Shown here in pieces: positions 48,264-62,975 of a stretch of DNA of 64,000 nt. This DNA comes from Aquila chrysaetos chrysaetos (lineage: Eukaryota > Chordata > Aves > Accipitriformes > Accipitridae). The DNA is taken from assembly GCF_900496995.4 (NCBI RefSeq), contig NC_044005.1, forward strand, positions 21,395,363-21,459,362, read 5' to 3'. Below the pieces are notes generated by a model, which did not search any database, had not been told where the DNA came from, and saw nothing but the letters and a program-made list of their open reading frames with translations. Positions within the stretch are counted from its first letter, which is position 1. Each line of letters opens with the position of its first letter. The translations under genes and the position numbers were made by a program.

Positions 48264-49265
48264 GTACCTCACTACATCAGCTGTCTAGCAAAACTGTATC
48301 TAAAGAGATAGCAAACAGACTAACAAAGAAAAAACCCCTCAAAACCAGAAGAAGCTGCCCCAAATCCCCACCCTCAAAGCTATGTTGCAGTACTTTAAGG
48401 AGACATGGCCACTGACTCAGTTTATGGCAAAAATGAAGAGCTTAAGACAGTGTTTAACTCCCTATCATTTGGTGTAGCCTTTAAAGTAGAAACCAGCGAT
48501 GGCAGCTGAAATTCAGTCTTGCAGAAATGTTTTAAGTGCACACAGAAGTACTGGTCGTTTGCTCTAGGCAGGTAACTTCTGGTTAAGGGCTAGGATCTGG
48601 ACCAGGTTTAGTTTCTAAGGTTAAGAATGAAGGAATTTAAATGGGGTGATGAACAAGTGCCCACTAAACTGAACAAAAGAAAATTTTCTTTCAAAAGCTA
48701 ATATATATGTTCTCTTCCATCCCTGTCTCACCCTGTTTCTCTCAATAAATTTGTTATTCTTTTTAGGTCTTGATGCTGCATCCAGCCCTCTGGGATTTCT
48801 GGGTTAGTGGTATTAGGCTCAAGAGCTAAAATGGTGATAGTATATTGCTTCTTTGAGATCATCTATCTACATGAAAGTGGATCATGGATGGCCTCTAGCC
48901 CTTCATGACTCTCTGTTAAGGTGCCTTTTCACTTCTGGATGTGCTTTTGTGAGATATTCTGTCTTAAGTCCTCCAGCCCTGAATTGCTGGTTCTGTGGCA
49001 CAGTCCACCCATGTATTGTGTAGGGACCAATTTACTTGTCACAGCGTGACTCTGGTCTTTCTGGCTGTGCAAATTTAGAAAAAGTCAGATCCTGGAAAGC
49101 AATTCTGAGGCAATGCTTTCCTCTTATGATAGCAACTAATTGGAATGTAAGTTTTCTTATTGTTATTGTTATGATTATTGCTGGTGTAAGAAGGATTTCG
49201 GTCACATACAGATATGTGGAACCTTGCTTACACAATTGCTTCAGCAAGTGAAGGGGAAAAAATGT

Positions 49266-49318
49266 GGGAGAGAGCAAGAGAGTGAGAGAGAAGGAGACAG
49301 AGAGCATGAGAGAGGAGG
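49266..49318. repeat. (GA)n-rich simple repeat
   Basis: Interrupted GAGA runs over about 50 bases. Confidence 0.88.
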
Positions 49319-50065
49319 CATGCAATTTCTCACAGGCTCTCAGCAATTCATCCTGAACAGGTAAATGACTCCAATGTGCAGAGTAGCTGAGCAACTCCAC
49401 TTAAGGTAGAAAGCATAAAAATCAATATGCCTTCCCTAAGCTATTAAAAAGTACTGCAGTTGTCCACGTCATTATGTAGCAAACAGGTACTGCATTTTTC
49501 AATAACAAAACATTTATTACAGAACAAACAGGTTTCAGTGCTTGGAAAAATCTCTTGCTGTTTTAACTTGTGTGGTGGGTGTCTAGCCACACACCTGGCT
49601 GTTGGAATGAACAGATATGCCACCATGTTCTCCAGCTGGGCTTGCCTCTTTCCCCTCTAGGCATTGGTCTTGGCTAATGTATTATACAATCCTTATTGTC
49701 TCTTTCATCCTCATTCCAGAAGGCCACATCTTTAAAGACTCTTTCAAGTGACCCTTATAATTGCAGTTTTTCTCCTCCAACTTCCATCTATACCACTTAC
49801 AATCTCTTCCAATTAAATGATTTTCCTCACTTAAAACCTAAAACTAATAGTATAAATGTGATTTGAGTTCCATTAGGTCTTCAGTCTCCCTCAATTTTTT
49901 ACAATCTCTAACCTGACCAAGCTATAATTTATTTAGTTTCTGAGAGTCCCCAAAGATGTCCATGAGGACAGAAAACATTTTGAAAGAATACCTGAAATAT
50001 GGTCCTCAGTAGTACCAAATTATAAATAGTACAGAACAGTCTTAAGTGTGATTTCATAAAGAAAA

Positions 50066-50390
50066 CAGGGTTGGAAAAGATCTTGAAAGGACATTGCAAT
50101 TCATTCACCACTGTTGTTGATAGGTATTTGTCTAACTTGTTCCTAACAGCCTCTACCCCTTTCGAATAGATATTCTATACTATTCTCCAGGCAGTTTTTC
50201 CAGTGTTTGAATCTTTAATGTTAGTAAATTCCCTCTTTTTTTTGCAATTTAAGCTCTTTGTTTCTTACCTTGTCGTAAGTGATCCATAGTCTGTCTATGT
50301 TGTTCCCCATCTGTTATACAAAGTAACCTGTCCCACATGGGTCTCCAGAGAACAACAGCTACAGATTTGGAAACTTCCCATTTCAATTCC
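50066..50390 (-). mobile_element. Old CR1 3' UTR fragment
   Basis: Plus-strand GGGTTGGAAAAGATCTTGAA resembles the reverse complement of the CR1 3' end. AACTTGTTCCTAACAGCCTC, AGGCAGTTTTTCCAGTGTTT and TTAGTAAATTCCCTC follow in the order found in CR1 3' UTRs read backwards. It is strongly diverged. Confidence 0.6.
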
Positions 50391-50546
50391 TTCTTTCATT
50401 TCCCCCCCAGACCCCCACATTTTCTGATGCTTATCACAGAATAAATGCAACTCAACTGGACAAGGCTGTGAGAGGCTGCTCTAAGTTGGCCCTGCTTTGA
50501 AGAAGGAATTGAAGTGCATGCCATTCAGAGGCCCTATCCAGCCTAA

Positions 50547-50573
50547 TTTTTTTTTTTTATTTTTTTTTTTTTT
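50547..50573. repeat. T-rich run
   Basis: Two T homopolymers separated by one A. It could be the tail of a minus-strand retrocopy, but no body was recognised. Confidence 0.85.
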
Positions 50574-51234
50574 AATATAGGAACAGCACATCCCTGACAT
50601 GTATGGCAGCCACAAATTTAAAAGGTCCTGCTACAAAACACAAAGGTACTGAAGTCTTTCAGAGTCAATCCCTTGAGTATTTGTGCTTTTGTGCCACGGA
50701 CAAACTACTGCCTTTTTTTTTTTTCCTTAAAAGACTGTTTCAAAACTGATCAATGTACTCTGTTTAAAACTACAAACCAGGAAACAAATAAACCCCCAAA
50801 ACCCTCATTAATTTCAATCCTAGGCAGGTACTCAGCATGAAAACTTCAGCCCACATAGTCACAGGCTGGAAAAATTACAAGCAGCTAAAAACTGGTGCTT
50901 ATAAAGAGAAAGTGATGGGCAACTTCAACAATAAATAATATGAAGCCCTTCCACTATTATGAACATATTATTTTAATGAAAATAAAGTTTGCCAAAATCA
51001 AAATAAAACCCAATATCTGTCCTCCCCTCCCACCCATTAAAAATAATCAGAACATGCAACATCTTGTTTTAAATGCAATCTTCCATGTCTATGTAGAGGT
51101 TATCAGCCGAGTCCTGCATTATTCCCAGTAGCTTAGGTTGAAATAAGTGGTTGTCTAATGTTGCTATGGTTGAATGCCCCAGCATCATATCTATGCATAC
51201 TGTGAAAGCAGTGATAAACAAGATATATTTTTAT

Positions 51235-51278
51235 TGCCCTGAATGTTCTGTGTGTCTGCCCTGAATGTTCTATGTATC
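51235..51278. repeat. 22-bp tandem duplication
   Basis: TGCCCTGAATGTTCTGTGTG and TGCCCTGAATGTTCTATGTA (each followed by TC) lie head to tail with two differences. Confidence 0.92.
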
Positions 51279-51589
51279 AATAAGGTATTTGTTAAGCTAG
51301 AATAAGGTTCTGCAATGAGCCTATATACCCTGGAGTGCAAAACCTAGCTTGGCCAGGTTTCCCATCCAGCCCAGAGGAGAGGCCCATCAATCACATCTGA
51401 TGGAATTAAGTGCAGATAGCTCATGGCTTGTAGGATGTTATACTGTTAATATCCTAAGAGTTACATTCAAAATAAATGTGAAGAATATTTCAGTCACTTT
51501 TATTTTGGGAATTGAAGTGTGATTATAATCAGCCTAGTAAGCAATATGACCTTCATTTGAAATGCTTTGTCATCCTGCAGTGGTGCACT

Positions 51590-51620
51590 GATTGATGATT
51601 GGTTTAGGTGAAATGCAAAT
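51590..51620. promoter_or_regulatory. Possible homeodomain/POU motif cluster
   Basis: TGATTGATGATTGG holds TGATTGAT, a PBX/HOX-type site, and 51613-51620 is a perfect octamer ATGCAAAT. Short motifs like these also occur by chance; conservation is unknown. Confidence 0.2.
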
Positions 51621-54600
51621 CCTCCCCCAAAATCCAGATTTTAGTAAATTAACTGTGCTTTTACAGGAAAACCAGACATACCCACATGGGCCAAGATCAG
51701 TGCACCATTCTGTAATACACTCAGATGTTCTCTGATAGGCTGCAGATACTCTCAGATGAATTACATGGGTTTTAAGGACCTGTAGAACACGACCATATGT
51801 TCTACAACCTTTTCTACAGCCTTTACCTGGTTAAACTTCATTTTTTCCTTCCATCGGTCCTCGATCTATAATGAACAATACCAGGAAGCCAAAACTATTC
51901 TTTTGTATATCCTAGGGCCATTGAACCACAAAGTACAGAGCCATGAATGGCATCTTTGTAACGAGGAAATTTTATCCTTATGGGCTTTGAAGGGCTTTGA
52001 TCCCTTGCTGTGGTAAACTAACATTTGTTCCTTAATGTTAGTTGAGCTAGGATAATACCATTTTGCTAGGGATTTGGTTATTAGTATTCATGTGTGGAAT
52101 AAAAGTTTTATGCCATACCTTAGGCATCCACATCAAAGAATTAGTCCAATGACTGTTCTCATAATCTGTAATTCTTGTAATTCTCTCCTCTTGCTAAAGA
52201 AGACCATGGCGAAACCACTGTGAAAATGACATGAGAAGCTCCCCGCCTGTAAAATCAAGCTCCCAGGGGCAAGACGGTAAGGTCCTGAATTGCAGCTCTC
52301 ATGTAAGTTTCATGTATTTACGTAAGGATTCAGTGTACGTTTAGATTCTAAGGGTCACTGCCCCAACTTCTTGAGATATTGAGTGATTTTACTGGCATCA
52401 GATGCAAAGCATTAAAATAGATTTCCATTCAGTTAAAGTTCATTCTCATCCCAAGTTAACTTGACACTTTTTGGACTAATGTGGTTTGAAGGTAGTGAAG
52501 GTCAATCCTGATAGATAGCAGAAGTGGCATATTTCAGAAAGATAACCAGTACTGTTCATTAGAGGGTGGATTAAAATATTAAGAAAGGGAAGGTCAGTGA
52601 AGGTTTCAATGAGACTCAAAAGTTTTGCTTCTTGTTCAACATGTGAGAGGTGCACATATTTACATTTTTAGGCCCAGTTGCACAGCGTCAATGATTTAGA
52701 TGCCCTTTTCAGAACATGTATTCTCCCTTCAGTAAACAACTTGGACATCATTGTGCCTATACAGTTGGCATTGAAAGGCTTAGGGTTCTTAGAAAATGAT
52801 GTTATGTTAAAAGAAATAATATTTTAGAACGGCATGTTAAATGTTCATGCTCTAATCCAGCCTGTAATCTGATGGGAGGCTGTGATGTGAGTCATGTCAA
52901 CTGAATCCCAGGATCTGCTTGGTTACTTTCAAGTCCAAGTAGGTTAGGGATGGTCAGTAAAAGGCAAAAGCCATGAACACCTCTTCTACATATTTCAGTA
53001 TATTTGTCTCTGCTTGACTTCTAAATCAGATCTGTAGTTCCCTGATGTCTGATTAAGCTTCTGCTTAAATTTCTAGCTATGGCATTGTCCTGCAAGAGCT
53101 GAATATTTGGCTACAGACATTTCCAATGCAGCCAAATGCAGATGCTGATATTTGGTTTGGAGATGTGGCAACATTAAACAGCTAGTAATGTCAACATGCA
53201 GTCATGCGATATAGCTCATTTGTCAGGCAAATCAAGGGTTGCCAAATGCCCCCCTTTTGCTTATGTGAGCTGGCTGCCAGGAAGATGTGGCAATTATCTT
53301 AGCACAGGTTCTTTAGCCTTATTCAGGAGACATTTTAGACATTTATTAGAAATGCCTGGATCCCGGGTCCCTGTTCACCTATAAATGCTAGGCTTTGCTA
53401 GTGTAAAGCAGGAAGCCCATAGCTCATCTCTTTAAATTCATTTTTTGAAAAAATAAAGCTGCTGGCAGAGATGAAGCAGTAGGGGTACATTAACTCCTTT
53501 CAACCCAGCTCAGAGTTTGGAAAAGAAATACCCTTGTTCCAGGGTGGTAAGGATTAACAGCATGAACAATACATTTTACATTTGGAAGCACATACTTGCT
53601 ACATACATGTACCTTTAACATACAGTAAATTTATGTAAGGTCACTGTACATAATTGAAAAAAAGAACTGCCAAATTTCTCGGTGCAAGCCATAAGGATTT
53701 TAAGCAGGAATATTGCTTGCTGTGTTTTGTTTACAAATGCACAGAGTCAGCAATTAGTGTTTTATGCTCCTGATGTTTAGCCTTCCTCTGTCATGTGATT
53801 CCTGACTCACAGTAAAACCCTGTCACTTCAAGATCTATGAGCTCCATTTGGGACCAGAATGCTGGATAATGATATTTGTTCCTAGTGTTTGTTACTGTTT
53901 GTGAGCCTGCTTGAGCAATTTCTCTGGGACCACAAGTTTTATTGTTTGTGCAATTTGCCAGAGCATCCTGTATATGGTAATGAGATGCAAAAACAGTTTG
54001 TACAAGCACAAACCAAAGATTTACATGGCCAGTGTTATATGGCTGCTGTTTGCAAAACACATTCTCTGTATCAGGGCACTGGCAGTCCTGTGTGTACTAA
54101 TCACAAAATGCATTTTCTAGCATTCTCTGTGTAATGTAAAACACATGATTTTATTCACTAAAAAAATCTTTGGATAAAATAGTGTCTTCTTTCAGAGAAA
54201 CTTTACAGAAATTGGGTACAAATACATAATTACATAGAAGGCAATATATAACTACATTATCAAATGGCTAGTGGGAGAAGAATGTTTTGCTCTGTGATAT
54301 TAGCAAAGGAGAGAACCAGTACCTAAAACAAAAGCACTTAAAGAAAAATTTAAATGTTGCTAGTTTGCCAACTTCAATAGTGCTAAATTGTGGTAATGGG
54401 ATATTCATTCTAATAATGGGTATATGTGGTGACAAGCCAAGGGCACTGTGGCTAGCTAGTGATTCCAGCTTCTTCCAGCTCTTTCTTACCTTCTCATACT
54501 ATGCCACTCTTCTCAAAAGGCTGGGGTAGAAATACTTTTAGTGAATTAAATACTTGCTGCTGAATGAATTGTCTCAAGAGGGTTACAAAAGGATAGCAAG

Positions 54601-57600
54601 CTTCCTAAGGCATAGGTCTAGATAACAGTCAATACCATGACAGGAAACTGAAACTATAGTAAATTATTAATTTCTTCCATTAAAATATTCCTTGAATCCT
54701 GTTACACCCATTCACAAGAACATATGCTGTCTGTTTAGCTCGGCCTCACTTTTCAAGTCCATATTAATGGTATTTTATGTAGTTGGTTTAGACAATTGGG
54801 AGAGATTAACTTTAAATGCACTTGATACAATCCCTGCAGTTAATAATGGTAATCAAAGTTCTTTCATCCCCAGCTTTGACTATGAGGTTCATTTGCAGAT
54901 GAAGATGTATATTTTTCTACTTTACCTAGATGTCATAGCTATTAACAAAGAGGTGGGTATAGTGTATGCCCTCACTCCATTAACAGCTTTCTCCTGGCAC
55001 TGTGTGCTGTGCCCATGTTTTATTTCACCTGGCAAGGGAAATTGCAGGAATCGAGGGACTGATGACGAAAATGACTAGTGACTGGAAATACTTCTGCATG
55101 AGGAAATTGAAAGGTTTGGTACTGCTTCTTACAAAGAAAGTAAATGAGAGAGTATAGAAAGTAAAAAATGAAAAGGTAGATTGATGTTTCTTGTGGAGAA
55201 CTGCCTTTCTCTCATCAGATTAGCCCAACACACTGTTTAGTCAGACTCTATGGGAGTGATTACAACAAATGTTTCTATGAATAAAAGTATTGAATTCTAT
55301 AGATTTCCAGGATAATTTCCATAGAAACTGCTTGTTTTTATCCCTGTTCACTTCCATACTGTTTTGCTGTAAGGCACGTATCTAGCTAATGAGCATAACA
55401 AAAGTGGTTTGCATGTATAACTTTATATTCGTGTACCTCCTGTACTGAATCAGAACTGCTATCAGCTGGACCTTCCATAAAAATTTGAAACTCTGAGATA
55501 ATCAGGCAGAGGGAATTTTTGCCTATAAATTTTGCAACCTTCCCTTCATTAACTTGTACAAAGGAAAGATTATTGAGGAGGTATATGATTCTGCTAAGTA
55601 CATGGAAAAAACCCACAGTAGCTTCTTTGCTTCCTGAACCTTGTTTTCCGTGTTGTTCCCTACTATTCCTTCCTTCCACTGATCAAACCAAGACACCTTT
55701 TGGAGTGCACTGACCATTCTGCCCTGTCTGGCTAGTCTTTTTTCCCAATGGAGGTTATAGTGCCTTGGCCACTGGTGGTTGATGAAACAGAGGGTTAGTC
55801 ATGGCCATACCAGGTAGCTGTGTGACATTCCTGCAAGTTAGGTGGCTCTGGGTTGCAAATCTCCATCCAAGAATAAATTTCATTTTATGTTTTGCAACAG
55901 CACAAAACAGGCAGGGGGCAAGGGAGCTTATAACATCTATAATTTCAGATGGAATATGTTTGAGTATAATAGTTACATTCAATTAATAAAATAAAGAATT
56001 TTCCAAGTCTTTTTCTACCTTGAATTTTCTGCTGAAATTTTCAGTAGGAATGAATTTAAGTGTGTTATTAAAAATGTTAAATAATTATGAAATAGAATGT
56101 GATCAGATCTTCCTGTAGCACATTTCTGCTGTCCTCATAAATCCAACTTATCTGTCCCCAGAGAGCTGAAAGTTCTTGCTAGGTTACTGTCTTCTCTACT
56201 TATGGTCTGGTAACTAAGCTTAGCGTAAAATTTGCCTAGTGCCTGAATGGGCCAACACTATGATACCTGTATAGCTTCTGGAAGTGCCCACCTAAGGGGA
56301 ATGCCAGGGAAGCACAAGAGGCTGGGCATAGGCTGCCAGAAGATCAAGGAGCCCTGGCCAGCATGCAGCTGTCACTGTCGACTCTCTCCAGAATCAACCA
56401 GTATATGAGCCAATGCCTGGGCAGTGTGGATGACTGGAATTCACCCCCCAAATTAAGAACATGATAGAAGACATATACCCTTCAGTACTCATTTTTCATT
56501 GTTTTCAGCCTGTAAGTGAAACATTTCTCTTTTATATTGGAGGAAAAAAGAGAAGGAGGCTGCCATGTCTATTTTAAGATAAAAACATTTAATAACTAGC
56601 TTGGAAACAAAAACATAGAACTTAGTGTAAATTGCAGTTCTATTTCTCTTTTCCAATGAGATCCTAATGACTATTTCTTCCCTTTGTTGCCTCCTCTCTT
56701 GGAATCTCCTGCCTTTGCCTCATTTCCCTCTTCAGCTCTTCATTTTTTACTGCCTCCTTCTCTCTTCTTTCTACGAATCATGTTCTTTTGCCTGATTAGT
56801 GTCACTCTTCTGTCTCTGAGACATTGCCTTCATAATTATATTACAGGTATGAAGTCTACAGCTGTTCTTGAGTCCTTCCTTTCTCTTTTTAACATGACAT
56901 TTGCCTGTTATGCTAGAGACAGCCATGCTCATCTTCAGCCTCAAACTTGAAACTTGCCTAGGGAAAGTAAAAACTTCTAAAAGAAACAAACTTCTAAATG
57001 ACAAATCCAAACAAATTTGCATTAGTAGCAAACAACCTGTGCCCCAGAATAAGAAAACAACAAACGAAGAAAGGAAATACTAAAAACACACAAGTTAAGC
57101 AAGCAGAACAAGAAAGGGGAAAATACCTGGAAATAATGATCAGTTTTTGAACAGCTTTGATCCCTCTGTCTCCATTTGCAGCTTGCAACATAAACAGTCT
57201 TCATGTTTAAAAACATGCTGTATCAAAGGCAAAACTCTCACCTAGATGTATTGACTTGCTTTGTCAATGGCCCAAAATGCCAAGATGTTGTCTCCTCCAC
57301 ATATGTCACAACATCTGTGGACCTCATATGGCTTTTAAAAATTTCTTTTAAATTTTGTGATGTCTAGATGGTTTCTTTAAAAAAGTTATACCTTGGGAGT
57401 AAGGCAGCTGCTCGACACTCTTTTTATGTTTCTTTTGGAATTTACTGGACTGTATTTAAAAAACAAACTAAAAAGCTTAAAACCTGTATTTAATCATAGA
57501 TATTCCAAGAAAATCCATCAACAGTTTTGAAACCTTTTACATTATTGAATACTGTATTATTAACAACAAACTCATGCCTTATAGCAGAAATATTTTTGAG

Positions 57601-60600
57601 AAAAAAAAGTCCATCAAATCATTTTATGAAAATAAACTGAAAGCAAAGAGCCTGACATTAGGAATCTCAAATCTAGTATAACAACAGAACTGATATTTAT
57701 GAATCATAGCATATATTAAAATATAAATATTATGTAAGTAGCTATTTATTTTAGGCACTTACCAGTCTGGGACATTAATAAAAATGAATGAATCTGCATA
57801 TTAAATTTTAAATCTATCTGTGTTATATTGCCTCATTAGTCTAAAAATTATCTTTGGCTGCCTTGCTAAGCAGGGAAACAACTCTTAACAACCCAAGTCC
57901 TGATCCCCTGGTGGAAACATAGACTAAATGAACAAGGTTATAAGGTTTGGGTTGAGCCTGAAAGTTTTGGGATCTGGAGCTATAGTTCTGCTTGTCATGT
58001 AGACTGTAGGTAAACCAGCCCTAATCAGCTGAGGTCTCTCCAGAGCCTGCAGAGCAGCAGGATAGCCACACCTAGGCTTCTGTTTGGAAGAATAATTTTA
58101 AGTTAGTTTAATGTCTAAAAGATGAATTAAATTTGTTAGTAACATGATGCTTTTTTAAAAATTCATTTACTCATAGAATCAGTGTGAAAGGAGTGAGTCT
58201 AGTTTAACACAAAAAGACCAGAACCCTGTTGTCTTAAGCGTTTGGTTTTAAGACACAATGACTGCTGTCAGCAGTTCACAATCTAAGTGAACAAAACAGA
58301 ACAAGGGAGGCTGAAAGGACTCAAGTATCCTGAGTTTTACTGATGGGAAGTGTACAAAGATTAAATTATTTTCCTAAGGACATATTAGGAGAGGATGATT
58401 ATTAGTTTAATGAATGCTTTTACTGTAAGATAAGATCCCGTGTACCTCAGTCTCTTCTTACTTCAGTCTGCTTTGATCAGTGGATATCAATGTCACTTTT
58501 TAAGACATTTGAAAATAACTCATACAGGAGATTGTCTGACAATATCAGGCAGGTCTGATGGAGGAATACAAAAGTCCTAGCTTGCAGTGTGTCATGGTTG
58601 AAAGGTCACAGTGCTAAGAATAACTTACACGGTTTTGTTCCTTTAACCTTAAAGTATGGCAGTCATTAGCGTGATGCCTAGGAAGAAGCCTGGATTTAGT
58701 ACTTATGTATTCTGTGTCCCAGTCCATGTAAACATTAATGTACTCTTAACAGATATTTCATACACAATTTTGTGTTCAGGGAAGAACTGAGAAACACTCC
58801 TGATGTATTTCTTTCATATTGCTTGATAGGCATAAGAGCACATGGCAGGGAAAAGAAGCCAGACCTGCAGCAGGCAGTGGTAAGGCAGAGGTGGTTTCTT
58901 TGGGGGGTGGCTGCCATTGTTTCATTGATGAGGACACACTGTGAGAGGATGGACTGGGCTGTCCCAGCAGGGAGCTCATGCTCTTTTCTTCTCTTTGGGA
59001 ATCTGTGCCTGCCTCTGCCTTCACAGCTGTCCCATGCTGCCCGTGAAGTGCGATATCTCTTTCTTTTAGAGATTCTACTAAAGCTGCTCCTCTTTTCTTC
59101 CCATCACCTCTTCTCCATTACCCCAACACCTGAAGAGCTGCTGCAGTTTATAGTTCTATAATAAGCCTTAAAAGAGATGATTTGTGAAGGGAAGAAGCAA
59201 ATGGGCCTAATTTTCAACTAACCAATTGCTTACACATGGCAAGTGTTCAGGTATTGAGATGCTGAGCATGTGCAACTGTGATCTGTTGCAGAGTGAGAAC
59301 TGCACAAATGTCATTTGCAAATGTATGGCATCTTACAAAACAATCTGTTGACTGTCAGATGACTTCTCCTAGCTTTACAACTTTCCGTTCATAATTTTGT
59401 AATCTCATTATTTGACAGGACTACAATGGCCAGATATTTCAGGTGCTCAGAGATATTAAGTAGTGTTTTGAAGAATGTTAGACTTGCGGAAGAGGCAGAT
59501 GCAGACACTTATATCCCATCCAGGAGCCTTGTTGACTCATGAGCCTCCTGTACTATCTGGCAGCGTGTAGTATGCAGCTTCACAAAGAAGAGAACTTTTC
59601 CTTGAAATATGATATTTCCTGACAGAAGAGGAGAAAAAGCAAACCAAAGTGTTCATCAGTGACCACAAGAATTTTGTTGTAGCTGATGCAGAATGTGCTG
59701 CCAAATACCCCTGAACAGGAAAATAAGGAAAATTCAAAATTCCTGAAATGTTCCTTTTCCACCTGTGTGACTAGAAAAGAGTAGTGGTTGAATAAGCTTG
59801 TTAAAAGACCCTCATCTTCTTTGCAGATTTGACAAGGAAATATATCTGCTGGAAGAAATCATTGCAGGTATCTGCTTTGTCTTAGTTTGTAGGAGGCAAG
59901 ATTGTGGTGAAGGGACTTTGTGTTTCCAGTGCATCTCAAGACACCAAGAAACCAGCAAGTTTGGGGTTGAAACTAAATTGATTTAGTTTCATCTGAGCTA
60001 TTTTGGGGGTAGAAACAGCTATGTCCACATGCATAGTAGTTCTAGAAACCTGAAATTATTTTTCCAGCCCATGGCAGACGTTATCTGAAGAGGTTACACC
60101 CGTCACCTGGAAATATTCAGCTGTTAGTAGATCATGTGAATATCCTCTTGTTTTGCACTGGAAATAGCTACTTCTGGAAATGCCTCACTAACAGGGCTTG
60201 TGAACAATTTGGCTCTATTGATACTGATTTCTGGTTTCAAACACAGGGACAAAGGGTTTTCAAGTAGTCCAAACCTTAAGAATTCAGTTCCGTGTTAGGA
60301 GCAAAAGCATAACAAACAGAGAGCTGTAGCAGAAACATCTCAAAAAAGCTTAACAGACCTATAACAGCCCTAGGCAGTTCAACCCTATCAGCTTGTGAAG
60401 TTGTCTTATTAGTCAGTGGCAAATGATGGCATTCCTGCTCCAGGTCTGCTGTCAAGCTGTCAACAGGCTGACATCTTAACGTCACTATGAAAATAAATAT
60501 AAAGGTAAAACAACATCATTCTCACTATTCTTGTAGGTTTTACAGACTCAAAGGTTACAGAACTGATGGAAGATAAAATGAAGCAAATGACTAAAAACTC

Positions 60601-62975
60601 TCCTATGTTCAATCAAACTGATATAGGCCCATAAGAAAACAAGTGGAAAGCATTATTTTAAATAAGAAGTTTGTGCAAGGCTATCAGTGACTTTACCTGT
60701 GTTGGAAAAATCTACAGTAAATAGGACAGATGTAAGTAATTTTGTGCAATTCAGTTTGTTATGCAAAAGTATTTTTTGACTAAGAATGTTGTTGTGAAAG
60801 CAGAGCAGAGGCTGAGCTACATTTGGAGACAGTTGACAGACACAAATACCAGAAGTGGAGAGCAATTGTCTAGACTGTCAAAAGTGATATAGCTAAGTAC
60901 AATATGTTGAATTTGATAGGTTAAAATGAAAACTGGGTTAAAAAGTCTAGCATTCAATGAGGTAAGGCTGTGAAAGAGAATGGCTTTTTTAAGGAACTGG
61001 AGGTATAACTTAGGACATCGGGGATCCATTTCTGACTCTTTGGCAAATTTCCTTGGAGAAGGGCCACATTTCCTCAAGCTACAGTCTCCTCTCTGTCTTG
61101 AGTTTTTGTGCTAATCTCTTCACCACAAAAACAATCTCTTGTAATGCATGTACCTAAAAAGCCCATAAACCTCCTTTTCTTTAACCTGCTGTTTTTATTT
61201 ATCTTGAAACATGAGTAATAATGACAAGCATTGTGTCATACTTTGTTTATGAGGGAAGTCCTGGGAAGTGTCATTGTTTGGTCTATGAAAATTAGCTTTT
61301 TACAGTGAAGGCAGAGTGAAAAATAGTTACCTCCTGCTGTCTTTTCTGTCTTTTCTTGTAGTTTTAGACTAACAAATTTCAGACTTTCTCTTCTGAATTG
61401 TAGCAGGTGGATCAGTTTGTTGTCTGTCATACTGAATGATCTATTCTTAAATAATTTTACTGTTTTGAACAGAGCAGACTGAAATAAAGCAAATAGTTTT
61501 TTTTAAAAAAATGTATTCTTTATATTTAACCATAAAAGCTTAAAAAATAAGAGCAATCCTTTCAGTTATAAAAGAAATTCATTTTTCCTATTACCATTTT
61601 TTTAAACTCTTCTGCCAACATATTTTGAAAACAAGGCTTTCATATACATAAAGGAGCCATCACTTGGTTAGATAACTACCCAAAATCAAAACAGTTGAAC
61701 AAAATGTTTGCTGAAAGTATTTCAACATTCTTTGGAGGAAAAGCAGAAGCAGAAACTAGAAATTTTAGTCAAAACTAGCAGATGGATGATCTGTTGCAGA
61801 AATTTCAGGCACTATTTATAATACTTTGCCCTTTCCCTCCAGTTTTCCTTTGGGATCTCACCAGTTTTCTTTTGGGACAGTACCTGATGCTTATTAGATC
61901 CGTAAGATATTTCCATACTCAGGATTTTCTCATCTCACTAAAATGTTTGATTTTTCCAAAAGTTTCCCATTCTGTATTGAGCTGAAGTTGAGACCTCCTA
62001 AAGACCAAACCCTTGGAGCAAGTGTTCATTTGGCTGGGGAAAAAATCAATATTTTGGCAACTTCAGAGTAGGAAGTCTGACCTGTTTTCCCCATACTGTT
62101 GTCCCCTGACTAGCAGCATACTGGGAGAGAGGGGCCTTTTCTCTCTGTTGCTGGACAATAATTCCAGCCTGGATTTGTGTCACCTTCATGATGAAAGACT
62201 TGTCAAAACTGATATAAGTCTGTGAAAAATTTTTCTTTTCTAGCAGTTGTTCTTTTCCTGATAAAAAAACTATTTTGTCAGAAAATTCCCAACCTTCCCT
62301 AGATATACCCTTCTACAATGTGCTGACTGTTGTACACAACCTATTTAAGATAGAGGATAAAATTATTTGCCCATTTTTTAATATTAAATATGATTTCTTC
62401 CTTTATTCTCTTACCCTCCTCTAATCAGCAAATCAAGGTTTACTATTTGAATCTCAAGAGTACCTGGGATCAACAGGAATATATTGCCTTATTATCTGTG
62501 AAAACAAGACAGAAATATGAAGCATTTTTCGGGCGGTTTTGGGGGTTTTTTTCCTTTTTCTTCTTTCACCACAACCAATCTCTTTGCATCTGGTTCTTGG
62601 ATTTAGTTATTCATTGAATGTGTCTTGCAATATGAACTTGTATAAACTCCCACACAAGTACACGCACACAGATACAGATGAATCCTGACACTGCAGAGCA
62701 GTTGGTATTCCTATACTTTCAAAAGAGGACAGGTGTTCTTCTTAGTGCTTATTTTGTTTGATTCTCCTATGCTTCCATCCATCAGAGTATCTTAGCATGT
62801 AATAACAGGCCAGGCCAGTATTTTTCTTCTTCCGAAGAGACTTTTGGGACAGAGTCTGGTGATACTCTTCCTATACACCTGAAATGACCTGAAATGGATG
62901 CAGAGCTTTAAGAATCAGAATAAATCAAAATCCCTCCACTGCACTGGCATTCATACACCAGTGCCAACAAGTCAC

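Larger units (their letters stand above)
48264..62975. other. Long unique stretch, no supported gene
   Basis: Contains a GA-rich simple repeat (49266-49318), an old CR1 piece (50066-50390), a T-rich run (50547-50573), a 22-bp tandem duplication (51235-51278) and possible regulatory motifs (51590-51620). Open frames up to 129 codons (58772-59161) show no family motif. Confidence 0.5.

Noticed and set aside
58772..59161. 129-codon plus-strand open frame
   Set aside because: No recognisable motif; the overlapping minus frame is also open, as in chance GC-richer patches.
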